Assembly: GCF_026625565.1 (NCBI RefSeq)
Contig: NZ_CP112998.1
Coordinates: 2,606,501-2,670,500 of the forward strand
From: Dyadobacter pollutisoli
GTDB taxonomy: Bacteria; Bacteroidota; Bacteroidia; Cytophagales; Spirosomataceae
DNA length: 64,000 nucleotides
Reading direction: 5' to 3'
Shown here: positions 54,546 through 63,773 of the stretch, in pieces
How positions within the stretch are numbered: position 1 is the stretch's first letter
Layout of the letters: each line of letters begins with the position of its first letter
Position numbers and translations under genes: made by a program
The notes under the pieces: model-generated
What the model was told of the DNA's origin: nothing
The model's database searches: none
The model's input: only the letters and a program-made list of their open reading frames with translations

Positions 54546-57079
54546 GAGTTTGCCGGGTTAAGAAGTTGATTTTCTATTTTCGCGGCTTCAATGGTGCGAC
54601 AGACCGAACAATGGAAATCGTCTTCGCTCCATTGCATTGTCTGGTACAATTCTTCAAATCGTTTTGGATCGGTTTTGTGCAAAACATCCAGGGCTGCCTC
54701 GGCAATTGCCTTTACGGGTGACACTGCATTCGCGGCCAATGTAAAGGACGTTTCTTCGGACGGAAAATTATTCAATTCTCTGATCGCCAGCGCTTTTGTA
54801 GCCACTCCGAGTCTGGAAAAATCCTTGTTGATAATGTCATGCAGCCTTTCCTCACCCGATAGCTTTTGCTGCGGATATAAACTCTGCAATTTCACCAGCC
54901 TGTCTGTCAGTGGAATGTCTTCAAAAAGCGGCAGTACCCGGCTTTTGTGTTCCAGCGGAATGGCCATATTGAGAATTTCCAGCAGATAGCTCCTCGTATT
55001 TTCATCGCGGGAGCGCACGGAGTCCTGAATGAAGTACAATCTCCTCTCTTTGGTCAGAATAGTAAGCATGTTAATCAGCTCGGACACAGCATCCTGATAC
55101 TCGTTGGTCAATGCGTCCTGCAGCACCTCGCTATGCAGGAACCTGCTTCTGATAAGGTCTTTTTGGGCCGCTATGATCCATACCATGAATGCAATATGCT
55201 GCCCTACTTCCTGAATGACGCCCGGTCTTTCATTCAACTTTACACCATAGCCCCTGGATGCAAGCGCGTCGAAAACCTTATGCCTGATGGCCAGCACAGG
55301 GTGCGTTAATTTTTGTCTCAAAAACCGCAGAGCCTGTTCCGATTCGATTTGCTTCACAATGCCGATGACGTGCAGTTGTGTTTCAATCTGATCGCCTGAC
55401 TTATCGAAAAAATCATTCAATGCAGGCAGTATGCGGTCTCCCATGCTCACGAGCGCGTGTGCTGTGGGTGCGTGAAAAATATCCGAACAAATGTTTTCAA
55501 ACAGATATGGCCATAATTCCGGGTTACCATTGGTGGCTGCGGCTTTGATCGCGGCAGTTTTTAGCCCATCGTTTTTATCCTGTAAAAAAGGAATGAGGTA
55601 TTTGAATGCAAGAAATCTTTTGGACTGTCCCAGCAATTCAATCGCTTCCAGCCTGTCTTCAAAAAACGGCGATGTTGCCTTTTTGACTATTTCTTCAAAT
55701 GGCAGAGGCCGTGGCCTAACGGCTGTATCGGGCTGAATTAGCGCAGGTTCTTCTACGGCATTTTTAGTTTGAAAGACACCTGATAGCCCTGAAAACAGGT
55801 TGCCGAGCATCGTTTGGTAGGCCGACTGCATTCGGAACGAAGCGAATGTCCAGCCAATCAGGATCAAAACAAAAACAGACATGATCTGAACGGGTTCACC
55901 CAGTCCTACGCGCATCAGTATCAATAAAATGACCCCTGCAAGAATGTAGCCCAGTGGCTTGGCGTAGATTTCCACCTTGTTTTGCAGCGCATGGCTTTCC
56001 GTTTTTGAAAGCGGTTGATACAAAATCTGAAACGAGGTATCGCTGAATGATTTTTTAATTGAAATGCAGAGAAACCGGCTCAGCAGAATGTAAAAAAAGA
56101 CTGAAAAATCGAGGCTCGTAAACAGGATCGCGAGACTTAATACGACGATCAATGCGACCGGCAAAATGATAATCCCCGAAACCAGACCGAACGTCCGTAT
56201 CGCAAAGCGGTAGAAAAACACTTTGACCAAAAGCTCAATAATGGCGGAAATAAAGAAGAACTGCCCCAGAAACAATGTCAGTTGATCCTTCACAGGAAAT
56301 TGCCGCTTTACTTCTACCGAGAATATGAATTCGCCAAAGTAAACGCCCAAAACCGGCAACATACCCAGCAAAAGCAATAACATCTGGTAGTCATTTTTGA
56401 AAATAGGCTGGCCTTCTGATATATCTTCGCCTTCGCCGCCAGGGTCGCTCGTCGTTACCGCCAGCTTTTGGTTATAGTTCGCGATAATCACCAGCATGAA
56501 CCCGAGGGAGATCACAAGGGCTGCCATGCAAATGTAAAGCAGCTCCTCGGTACGCATTACCTTGCTGTTGAGCAGCACGTTAACCGAGAAATAACTGACA
56601 ATGGAAGCCACCACATCGCCGGTAGCGATGAGACTGAAAATACGTTTTGCCTGTTCCAGGTTAAAGATCTTGGAGGAGGAAGTCCAGAAAGTCACATTAT
56701 TGACGTAAACCGAAACCCTGTTCCAGATAAACATCACCAGCGTGATCCATTTTAAGGCCGTCGCCTCATAGGAAAACATCATAGCGGCCACCGCAGCCAG
56801 CTGAAACAGGATCAGAATTACTGACAGCCGCGAAAAATTGACCTTCCTCTGAAATGAAACGTTGATTTTACCAATAAAAAAAAGCAAAACCCCGCCACCA
56901 ATGTAAGCCACCGGAAGCATGAATTTGTCGTAATTGACCAGAAACAACGCATTGGCCACCAGATAGAATATATAGATCGATACACCGCTGAAAAATGAAT
57001 AGCAGAGCATCAGCAGAACAGGTTTTTCCTCTTCCGGCTTTATATTGAGTGCGGCATATGCAGACTGTTTCGACAGCAT
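54542..57079 (-). CDS. Nucleotide-transporter-like membrane protein fused to HEAT repeats
   Basis: This 845-residue protein has ~12 membrane helices in its first 430 residues (YSFFSGVSIYIFYLVANAL, VAYIGGGVLLFFIGKINV, MALVISL-like helices), in a pattern resembling the ATP/ADP-translocase (Npt/Tlc) and major-facilitator folds. The soluble C-terminal half (~460-840) is made of HEAT-like helical pairs (FFEDRLEAIELLGQSKRFL, KNDGLKTAAIKAAATNG, LAIRHKVFDALASRGYG). Such fusions occur in Cytophagales, from memory; their substrate is unknown. The HEAT part may act as a regulatory arm for the proteins encoded beside it. It overlaps the sensor gene by four bases and follows the methyltransferase gene by four. 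Confidence 0.75.
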   Translation of the reverse strand: MLSKQSAYAALNIKPEEEKPVLLMLCYSFFSGVSIYIFYLVANALFLVNYDKFMLPVAYIGGGVLLFFIGKINVSFQRKVNFSRLSVILILFQLAAVAAMMFSYEATALKWITLVMFIWNRVSVYVNNVTFWTSSSKIFNLEQAKRIFSLIATGDVVASIVSYFSVNVLLNSKVMRTEELLYICMAALVISLGFMLVIIANYNQKLAVTTSDPGGEGEDISEGQPIFKNDYQMLLLLLGMLPVLGVYFGEFIFSVEVKRQFPVKDQLTLFLGQFFFISAIIELLVKVFFYRFAIRTFGLVSGIIILPVALIVVLSLAILFTSLDFSVFFYILLSRFLCISIKKSFSDTSFQILYQPLSKTESHALQNKVEIYAKPLGYILAGVILLILMRVGLGEPVQIMSVFVLILIGWTFASFRMQSAYQTMLGNLFSGLSGVFQTKNAVEEPALIQPDTAVRPRPLPFEEIVKKATSPFFEDRLEAIELLGQSKRFLAFKYLIPFLQDKNDGLKTAAIKAAATNGNPELWPYLFENICSDIFHAPTAHALVSMGDRILPALNDFFDKSGDQIETQLHVIGIVKQIESEQALRFLRQKLTHPVLAIRHKVFDALASRGYGVKLNERPGVIQEVGQHIAFMVWIIAAQKDLIRSRFLHSEVLQDALTNEYQDAVSELINMLTILTKERRLYFIQDSVRSRDENTRSYLLEILNMAIPLEHKSRVLPLFEDIPLTDRLVKLQSLYPQQKLSGEERLHDIINKDFSRLGVATKALAIRELNNFPSEETSFTLAANAVSPVKAIAEAALDVLHKTDPKRFEELYQTMQWSEDDFHCSVCRTIEAAKIENQLLNPANS

Positions 57080-57083
57080 GATA

Positions 57084-57932
57084 TTATTCGTTTGTCAATG
57101 GCTTTTTGGCCAGGTACACGCCTTGTTTGAAAAAGAGACTTACATTATCGTCTTCAAAAGTAAATTTCGTTTTTTCGGAAAAACCCGCTCCTTCGTCAAT
57201 GACGAGGCTTACCAAATACTCATTCAACATGCGCAGCTTGTTCCAGTCGCCCTGCAACTCGGAGTAGAGCCGGTACTTGCTGTTGAAGTTATAGGTAAAT
57301 GACCTGGCGAGTTCATACTCGTGAAAACGCGCCTCGCTGAGCAGAAAATAGAATGCGTCCTGGGTGATGAAATTCCTGTTTTCAACCAGAGATTCATAAC
57401 CGGCAAGACTGTCTTTTTTTCTGAACATGTTTCGGTAAAACTCCACAGTGCTATCATCCAGAATGGTTTGCCAGAGAATGAATTTGCCGCCGGGCTTCAA
57501 TATTCTGTAAATCTCGCTGATCATTTTTACCTGATCTTCCGCCGGCAACTCGTGCAAAACCATTTTGGTAACCACCGTATCGAACGAATTATCATCGTAT
57601 TCCATGGCGGCAGCGCTGTTTTGCTGGTAGGCGACGCATTTCGTTTCTCCAAGTAATTGCAGCAACTGCGTTACCTCTTTCCTCGCCCGCTGCAACTGTA
57701 TCTCACTGTATTCCAGAATACAATAGTCCACATCCAGCGACGGATGCCTGCTGATAATTGCCTGAGTCACTGGCGCATAGCCTGCGCCGCAGTCGAGAAT
57801 GGCCTGCCCGTCTCTTGGGTTAATGAGCCTGACAAGTTCATCGAACATGTCGTCACTGAAATTGGTGACCGTTTCGTACCGGATCACTCTGTCGTCGTAA
57901 GAATTCTTCATGATAGTAGCAGGGTTTGTCAT
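57084..57932 (-). CDS. Class I SAM-dependent methyltransferase (UbiE/MenG-like fold)
   Basis: This 282-residue protein has motif I AILDCGAGYAPVTQAIISR, the acidic contact YCILEYSEIQL, the SAM-pocket MEYDDNSFDTVVTKMVLHE and IYRILKPGGKFILW. These mark a small-molecule methyltransferase of the Methyltransf_11/25 type. Translation may begin at 57932 or at an internal ATG at 57911. Gaps of 4 bases to both neighbours place it firmly in the operon. Its substrate is unknown; it might modify whatever the adjacent receptor or transporter handles. Confidence 0.88.
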   Translation of the reverse strand: MTNPATIMKNSYDDRVIRYETVTNFSDDMFDELVRLINPRDGQAILDCGAGYAPVTQAIISRHPSLDVDYCILEYSEIQLQRARKEVTQLLQLLGETKCVAYQQNSAAAMEYDDNSFDTVVTKMVLHELPAEDQVKMISEIYRILKPGGKFILWQTILDDSTVEFYRNMFRKKDSLAGYESLVENRNFITQDAFYFLLSEARFHEYELARSFTYNFNSKYRLYSELQGDWNKLRMLNEYLVSLVIDEGAGFSEKTKFTFEDDNVSLFFKQGVYLAKKPLTNE

Positions 57933-57936
57933 TTTT

Positions 57937-60615
57937 TCAAAAATTTAGGAGTACGCGTAACATGGCATTGGTGCCTTTTTGGGGAGTCCGGTACGCCTGG
58001 TCGATACCATTGGCACTTCTGATCCCCGGATCTGAATATTTTTCGTTGAGAATATTATTGACGATTGCCTGCACCTGAATCGCATTGCTGATGGTGTAAG
58101 TGATGGCGGTATTGAAAATTTTATAAGCCGGAAACAAGCCATTAGGTTGCGGATTGAGCGGAACCGAAGTACCCCGACCCACTCTGCGGCCACTCACATA
58201 GTTGAACCTGAGATTGATATTCAGCTTTTCGCTTTTCAAGAAAACACCATTCACGCCTACATTAAAATGATGCTTGGCAATATCTCCCACGATCAGTTTT
58301 TTGTTCGTCACCACGTCTGTCACTACTGTTCCAGCTATGGAATCCTTCTTAGCATCCGTGAATGTATAATTGCTGAAAAGGTTAAAGTTTTTAGAGATTT
58401 TATAATCAAAAACAGCCTGTACACCTGTCACATAAGACTTGCCCGTGTTGTTTTTTTGCAATGTGACGCCATTCTTATAAGGTACTGTGATCTCTTCGAT
58501 AATGTCTTTATAAATCGCATAATACGCGCTCACGTCCAGCCGAGCCCCTTTCATTGGCGCAAAATTGAACGATACTTCAAAATTGTTCACCTGCTCAGGA
58601 CGAAGACCCGGATTCGCAATCAGCCTCGTGGGAGCGGAAGTAGAGTAACGGTCACGGCTCGACGCGTCCTGAAATGCCTGAGCGTAAATCGCTTTCACCA
58701 CAAACCTGCCAGGCGCATACACGACCGCCATTCTTGGGTTAAACTGGTTACCATATCCACCGGTTTTTCTGATACGATTATGGTCAAACCTGCCACCCAG
58801 CGTAATGCGTAACGCTTTGCTCGCCTCGAACGTACCTTGCGCATAGGCACCGATGTTGCGATGCTCGAAGAGGTTACCACCCGAGACAGTGTCAAAATCA
58901 CTTTTTCCTCGCTCTGTGGCGCTTATATAGTAATCGGCAACCAGTGTGGAATCGATCGTATATTTCTTGTAATCACCCTGAATAAGGCTGTTACGGATTT
59001 CAATACCGCCCACAATGTCCAGCCTGGGCGATGGCGTGTACAGGATTTTGAGCTCATCACGGTATTGTTGTGACTGCTGATAATAAAACTGTGTCCGCCA
59101 GAAAGGCTGCTTGTTGTTTAGCAAATTGGTCGGCGTCAATCCTTTGTTGGAGTAATTACGGACTGTCACAATGCGAGATTGATCATTGATTTGCGTGGTG
59201 CGGTACTGAGCCGTGTTAATGATCGCCAGCTTATCCGGAATGATCTCTTTTTCATAAACAACATAGTAAAGCGACTGCCGCGGCTCCCAGATATTGCCAT
59301 TGGAAGAGCCCGCGCGCGAGTTATCGTTGGAATAATTGAGCGAACCCTGAATATTCTGCCAGTTCTGAAAACCGAGCGTAAAGTCGCTCACTTTCAGGCT
59401 GCCTTTGATATAATAATGTTCCAGCAAATTGGAATAGCCGATCGGGTTGCCATTGAGATTGCCTTTCAATGCAGCCTTATCCATATTTCTTGCAACGGTC
59501 TCGCCCTGGTCAGTCAGGTTCGCGGCGGTTACTTCACCATTCACTTTCGTGAGACTGTAGTATGCATTGTCGTCGCCAATCTTGTTAACTTTTACAAAAG
59601 TGGCGGCATTTGACGTCACACTCAGGATCTTTTTGTAGTTGACCTTGTCGTAATAATCCGGATTGAAATTATACTCTTCGTACTTCGACAGGTCGTGTTC
59701 TCTTGAAAAATAAGCCCTGCCGGTCAATGAAAACACTATGTTCTTGAATTTCGCGCCGGTCGTCACATCAGCATAGCGGGTCTTGTAGCTGCCGTATCCA
59801 AGGTCGGCCTTCATACCAAAATTCTTATTGTTCCTGATCACGTCGGTAGGTTGCTTCGTGATTACGTTCACTACGCCCAGGAATGCATTAGCCCCATACA
59901 TGGTCGACGCTGGCCCATATACGATCTCAATCCTGCTGACATTGGTAATCGGGAACTGGCGGTTCCAGTACACAAAATTTCCCCAGAAGTCATTCTCCTC
60001 AATGCCATTGATCATGAAAAGCGTCCTGTCCGTATTGCTCGACCGGTAGCCCCGCTGATAAATATTGGAATACGTCGAACCATAAGTACGTGAAACATCG
60101 AAGCCCGGCAGATCATTGAAAAGTGCTTCCATGTCAATGTAGCCTCTTTGAACAATATCTTCGGCAGTCAGCACCATGACGGTAGCCGGCGCTTTGTTAA
60201 TGTCTTCCAATTTTTTGGAAACCGAACTTACCTGAATGACACGGTCCGTAGCATTTTTGAGGAAATTGACTATCCTTGCGAATTTCGTCGATACGGACAG
60301 GTCGCCGTCCGGCTCATAAGAAGGGTTTGCCAGCAACATTTGGCGTATCGAAATTGTAGCTCCTTCCAGCGAATCGACCGCCAGGTAGCTCTGTGCAATC
60401 AGTTTGTATGCAACTGCTTTCTCATTGGTAGTAAATCCATTTTCCAGACAAGGGTTCAGCAATGCAAAAACATCCTGAAAATTACCATTGGTATATCTCC
60501 GCTGCGCCTCCGTGATCTTGAACTCTCCGCAATTTTCCTGCGCGCGCACCTCGCCCGTTACCAGAATGGCAAGCAGCAACATCAAGACTGACAGCATGTA
60601 AATAACTCGTTTCAT
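57937..60615 (-). CDS. TonB-dependent receptor with TPR-like N-terminal extension
   Basis: This 892-residue outer-membrane protein has a Sec signal (KRVIYMLSVLMLLLAILVTG), then an unusual ~85-residue helical region of TPR type (EAQRRYTNGNFQDVFALLNPCL, AYKLIAQSYLAVDSLEGATI) in place of the carboxypeptidase-like domain common in Bacteroidota. The plug follows (~135-245; KAPATVMVLTAEDIVQRGY, LPGFDVSRTYGS, RIEIVYGPASTMYG), then a 22-strand-type barrel ending in an aromatic residue (AMLRVLLNF). No SusD partner is adjacent. The extension could bind inner-membrane signalling partners, as in transducing receptors, but that is inference. Spacing to neighbours is 4 and 15 bases. Confidence 0.9.
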   Translation of the reverse strand: MKRVIYMLSVLMLLLAILVTGEVRAQENCGEFKITEAQRRYTNGNFQDVFALLNPCLENGFTTNEKAVAYKLIAQSYLAVDSLEGATISIRQMLLANPSYEPDGDLSVSTKFARIVNFLKNATDRVIQVSSVSKKLEDINKAPATVMVLTAEDIVQRGYIDMEALFNDLPGFDVSRTYGSTYSNIYQRGYRSSNTDRTLFMINGIEENDFWGNFVYWNRQFPITNVSRIEIVYGPASTMYGANAFLGVVNVITKQPTDVIRNNKNFGMKADLGYGSYKTRYADVTTGAKFKNIVFSLTGRAYFSREHDLSKYEEYNFNPDYYDKVNYKKILSVTSNAATFVKVNKIGDDNAYYSLTKVNGEVTAANLTDQGETVARNMDKAALKGNLNGNPIGYSNLLEHYYIKGSLKVSDFTLGFQNWQNIQGSLNYSNDNSRAGSSNGNIWEPRQSLYYVVYEKEIIPDKLAIINTAQYRTTQINDQSRIVTVRNYSNKGLTPTNLLNNKQPFWRTQFYYQQSQQYRDELKILYTPSPRLDIVGGIEIRNSLIQGDYKKYTIDSTLVADYYISATERGKSDFDTVSGGNLFEHRNIGAYAQGTFEASKALRITLGGRFDHNRIRKTGGYGNQFNPRMAVVYAPGRFVVKAIYAQAFQDASSRDRYSTSAPTRLIANPGLRPEQVNNFEVSFNFAPMKGARLDVSAYYAIYKDIIEEITVPYKNGVTLQKNNTGKSYVTGVQAVFDYKISKNFNLFSNYTFTDAKKDSIAGTVVTDVVTNKKLIVGDIAKHHFNVGVNGVFLKSEKLNINLRFNYVSGRRVGRGTSVPLNPQPNGLFPAYKIFNTAITYTISNAIQVQAIVNNILNEKYSDPGIRSANGIDQAYRTPQKGTNAMLRVLLNF

Positions 60616-60630
60616 ACCCGGCTGTTCTGG

Positions 60631-63600
60631 TTATTCTGTTGGCAAAATCTTCTGATAATCAATGTCTTTACCGATATAGGTATTCCATTCATCGGTTGTG
60701 AAATTCCTTTTTACTGTTTTAAAAATCTTGGCATAAAGCTGGTCCGTATTAATGTCCCAAATCCTGACGGACTTGTCGGCACCGCAGGAAATGAGTCGGT
60801 TGCTGTCGGCCGTAAAGCACAGCCCCATTACCCAGTTATCGTAATCGCGGATGACAATGGGCTGCTGTTGCAACAGAATGTCTTTATAATTCCAAATGTG
60901 AACAGAGCCGTCGTAACTGCACGTTGCCATCAGCTTCCCGTTGGGTGAGAAAATAATGCTGTTTACGGGTGAAGTATGTCGTCCGGTAACTGTATTAACT
61001 GCTCCCGTCAATGCATTGTCGGCTAATGTCCACGCGTGCAGCGAGCCGTAATTATTGCTTGTGATAAGTTTCGCACCATCCGGACTGAATGCCAGCGACG
61101 AAACCTGAGTGCCAAATTGAAGAAAAGTGTAAACCGTTGGGGCCTTTTTCAGGTTATCAAGATCGAAAGACAATACCTTTCCGTTCGTCGAACCGCACAT
61201 GAGTACCTTGTTATCAGGACTAACTTTGGCGCATAAAATCGGGAAGGCCGCTTTGATATGTTGTACCGAATCCAGTGAACGGTCCGTCATTTTCCAGGTA
61301 CGGATAGCCCCGTCCGAACTGACCGAAATCAATATATTTTTAATGTTGAGTAGTGAATGAATGGAGGTTTTGTGAGCACGGATCACGTCCGGTGATGCAT
61401 TGCCCGTTTCATCTTTCCATTTAAAAATATAACCCATATCACTGCCGGCAATCACACTCTTATCGTCCTGACTGAATAAAACCGAGCGCAGGTCCTGCCG
61501 TATGCCTTTCGGAAGCCCGTAACTTTCCGGACGTAGCGTCAGGTCATTGAGGTTCCAGATCTTCAATGTACCATCATCACTGCCGGAAGCCAGCTTGGTG
61601 TGTGCCGCATTGATCGTCACCGCGCGAACCACGTCGCTGTGCCCCCTCATAACTGTTTTAGAGTCTGCTACTTTCGACAATGCGTTAAAGATGTCCGGAG
61701 AATCCTTATCATTAAACTTATAAGCCTGAATGGCGAGCAAAGCTGATATATCATCCTTGCTATCAGGCATTTGATACGACTGAATAGCAATGGATCGGGC
61801 CACTGCCAACAGCCTGAGTTTCTTTTCCTTTTCGGTTGCAGCGTCGGCTTTTTCGCGCTGCTTGTTAGCTACCACGATCAGCGTATCCACTTTCACTTTC
61901 TGCCGAAGCACTTCCTTTTTCTCGTTTTCGACAATTTCCTTTTGTTCCTGTGTTTCCAGCAATGCCTTCCCGGCGATTTCCGCACTCAGGTTAGCCGACT
62001 GTTTGGCCAGGATCGCCTCATCCGTTTTCTTCTCTGCTATGGCCTTTTGTTGTACTGCAATTCGTCTTTGTTCATCGGTTAGCAATCGCTGTTGCTCGGC
62101 AATTTCCTGCTGCTGTTCTGCGATCTTGCTTTGTACCGTTGCTTCTTTCGACTGCTCCTCGGCGCGTTTACGCTCAGTTTGCGCCGCCTGTTCCTTCGTA
62201 TCGGACTCTCTCAGCGCCTGTCGGGTTTCCGCCTGAAGTAATGTCAGATACAATACGGCAACGGTCGCGACCATACCGATACCCACACCTAAAATCGCGA
62301 AATAACGACTTTGTCTTAAAGCTTTCTGTTGCTTTTCCTCCTGGCTTTGCAGATCAAATTCATGTTGTTTTCGGCTGTAATCAAGAAAGTTGATTGCTCT
62401 TTCAAAATACGGATCGTATCTCTTCGCCCATTCTTTGGTTGGCTGGTTGTCCTTTTGCCATTTCAATCCGAGCTGTAACTCCGGGTTCACCCAAAGGCCG
62501 GCCCGTCCATCCTGATAGACCTGTGCAGTAGCGCTGAGCTGTTTGTACAACTTCGCCGAGTCAAGTTCTTCCTTGATCCAGCGGCTGAGCCGTGTCCACA
62601 GTACCAGGATTTTTTCAACCGTCACATCTATCACCGAATCATTGTTCAGGCGGATATTGGAATTCGGACTCAGAAACGAAACACCCCTTGCCCTGAAAAC
62701 CTGAATAACATCCAGTAGCTGGTAGTCGGGAATGCCGGTAATTTTTACAATTTCCGCCAGTGTGATCGGATGCAACACCGGCGTGTCGCTGGCACCGGAT
62801 ACGATTAATGTCTTGAATAATTTTTCTGCCGCTATCTTCCTTCTGTCGTCCAGATTTTGAATAAAAAGCTCCTCGGCATGAATGTTAATGGAGTTTTTCA
62901 TGGTACCAATAGCCTCATATTCGGCTAGCGTGATCATTTCCGGGTTCGCCGGTATCTCCGCCCATTTGCCCCAGGTACGCAGCAGGGCGTGCTGAAGAAT
63001 AGGAAGCGAATCGGGATTGGCAGTGATTTCATCCAGCAGCGTATCCACCAGATCAGTAGAAATCTTTGCTCCTGATACCTCTACGGGTTTGGTGATCACC
63101 TCCCGCACTTCCTCCATTGTCATTTTTGGCAACAGGTAATATCCTCGGTTGATCGCCTCGGTAAGGCCCTTGAATTCAGTACAATGGTCCAGATAATCCG
63201 AACGCATGGTAATGGCAGCGTACGATTGTTCTCCCGGTTGGTTAATGTGGTTTAATATGATCTGGATAAAAATTGAGGCTTCGCTTCTTGCTTCCTTTTG
63301 AGCTCCGCCATCCAGATCATAGCGAAATATCTCTTCAAACTGATCTATAACAAGTAAGAGCTTACTCCTGCCGAAAGCAGAAATAAGCTCCTTCACTGTA
63401 TTCATAATCGTATCCTCAGACCATTCGGAACTCATCAGGTCTACACCGGCTGATATGCCTTTATCCTTCCTAAGCCTGGTTTTTAACGCTGTTAGCAAAT
63501 TTTTCACCGGATATGCTCCCGGTTTGAAAAGAACAACGCTCCAATCATCATGCCCTGCCGATACTTCGAGCGAAGGTATCAGGCCGGCTTTGATCAGCGA

Positions 63601-63768
63601 CGACTTTCCACTTCCCGACGAACCGATCAGTGCCAGAAAGCGACTTTCCAGAAGTTTGTTTTTTAGCGCACGAATATGCGAATCCCTTCCGAAGAACAGT
63701 GCATGATCTTCATACTCATAACTTCTCAGGCCCGGAAAAGGATTAGCTAGTGTAGATTTATCGACCAT
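60631..63768 (-). CDS. nSTAND1 ATPase with membrane helix, coiled coil and WD40 repeats
   Basis: This 1,045-residue STAND-class signalling ATPase begins with the nSTAND1 signature NPFPGLRSYEYEDHALFFGRD. Walker A is GSSGSGKSS (49-57) and Walker B LLLVIDQFEEIF (~137-148). Helical domains follow to ~480, then one membrane helix (~488-510; GVGIGMVATVAVLYL), a long Gln/Glu/Ala-rich coiled coil (~515-650) and a WD40 propeller (~690-1030) with units such as GSDDGTLKIWNLND and ATCSYDGSVHIWNY. It is probably anchored in the inner membrane and assembles on ligand binding by the propeller. STAND proteins serve in signalling and in anti-phage defence; the neighbours here favour signalling. Confidence 0.92.
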   Translation of the reverse strand: MVDKSTLANPFPGLRSYEYEDHALFFGRDSHIRALKNKLLESRFLALIGSSGSGKSSLIKAGLIPSLEVSAGHDDWSVVLFKPGAYPVKNLLTALKTRLRKDKGISAGVDLMSSEWSEDTIMNTVKELISAFGRSKLLLVIDQFEEIFRYDLDGGAQKEARSEASIFIQIILNHINQPGEQSYAAITMRSDYLDHCTEFKGLTEAINRGYYLLPKMTMEEVREVITKPVEVSGAKISTDLVDTLLDEITANPDSLPILQHALLRTWGKWAEIPANPEMITLAEYEAIGTMKNSINIHAEELFIQNLDDRRKIAAEKLFKTLIVSGASDTPVLHPITLAEIVKITGIPDYQLLDVIQVFRARGVSFLSPNSNIRLNNDSVIDVTVEKILVLWTRLSRWIKEELDSAKLYKQLSATAQVYQDGRAGLWVNPELQLGLKWQKDNQPTKEWAKRYDPYFERAINFLDYSRKQHEFDLQSQEEKQQKALRQSRYFAILGVGIGMVATVAVLYLTLLQAETRQALRESDTKEQAAQTERKRAEEQSKEATVQSKIAEQQQEIAEQQRLLTDEQRRIAVQQKAIAEKKTDEAILAKQSANLSAEIAGKALLETQEQKEIVENEKKEVLRQKVKVDTLIVVANKQREKADAATEKEKKLRLLAVARSIAIQSYQMPDSKDDISALLAIQAYKFNDKDSPDIFNALSKVADSKTVMRGHSDVVRAVTINAAHTKLASGSDDGTLKIWNLNDLTLRPESYGLPKGIRQDLRSVLFSQDDKSVIAGSDMGYIFKWKDETGNASPDVIRAHKTSIHSLLNIKNILISVSSDGAIRTWKMTDRSLDSVQHIKAAFPILCAKVSPDNKVLMCGSTNGKVLSFDLDNLKKAPTVYTFLQFGTQVSSLAFSPDGAKLITSNNYGSLHAWTLADNALTGAVNTVTGRHTSPVNSIIFSPNGKLMATCSYDGSVHIWNYKDILLQQQPIVIRDYDNWVMGLCFTADSNRLISCGADKSVRIWDINTDQLYAKIFKTVKRNFTTDEWNTYIGKDIDYQKILPTE

Positions 63769-63773
63769 ATAAC

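Noticed and set aside
60631..63768. nSTAND-WD40 gene as an anti-phage (Avs-like) defence gene
   Set aside because: There is no nuclease or other effector domain and no defence neighbours; it is packed in a row of signalling and receptor genes. The defence role is not excluded but is not supported.
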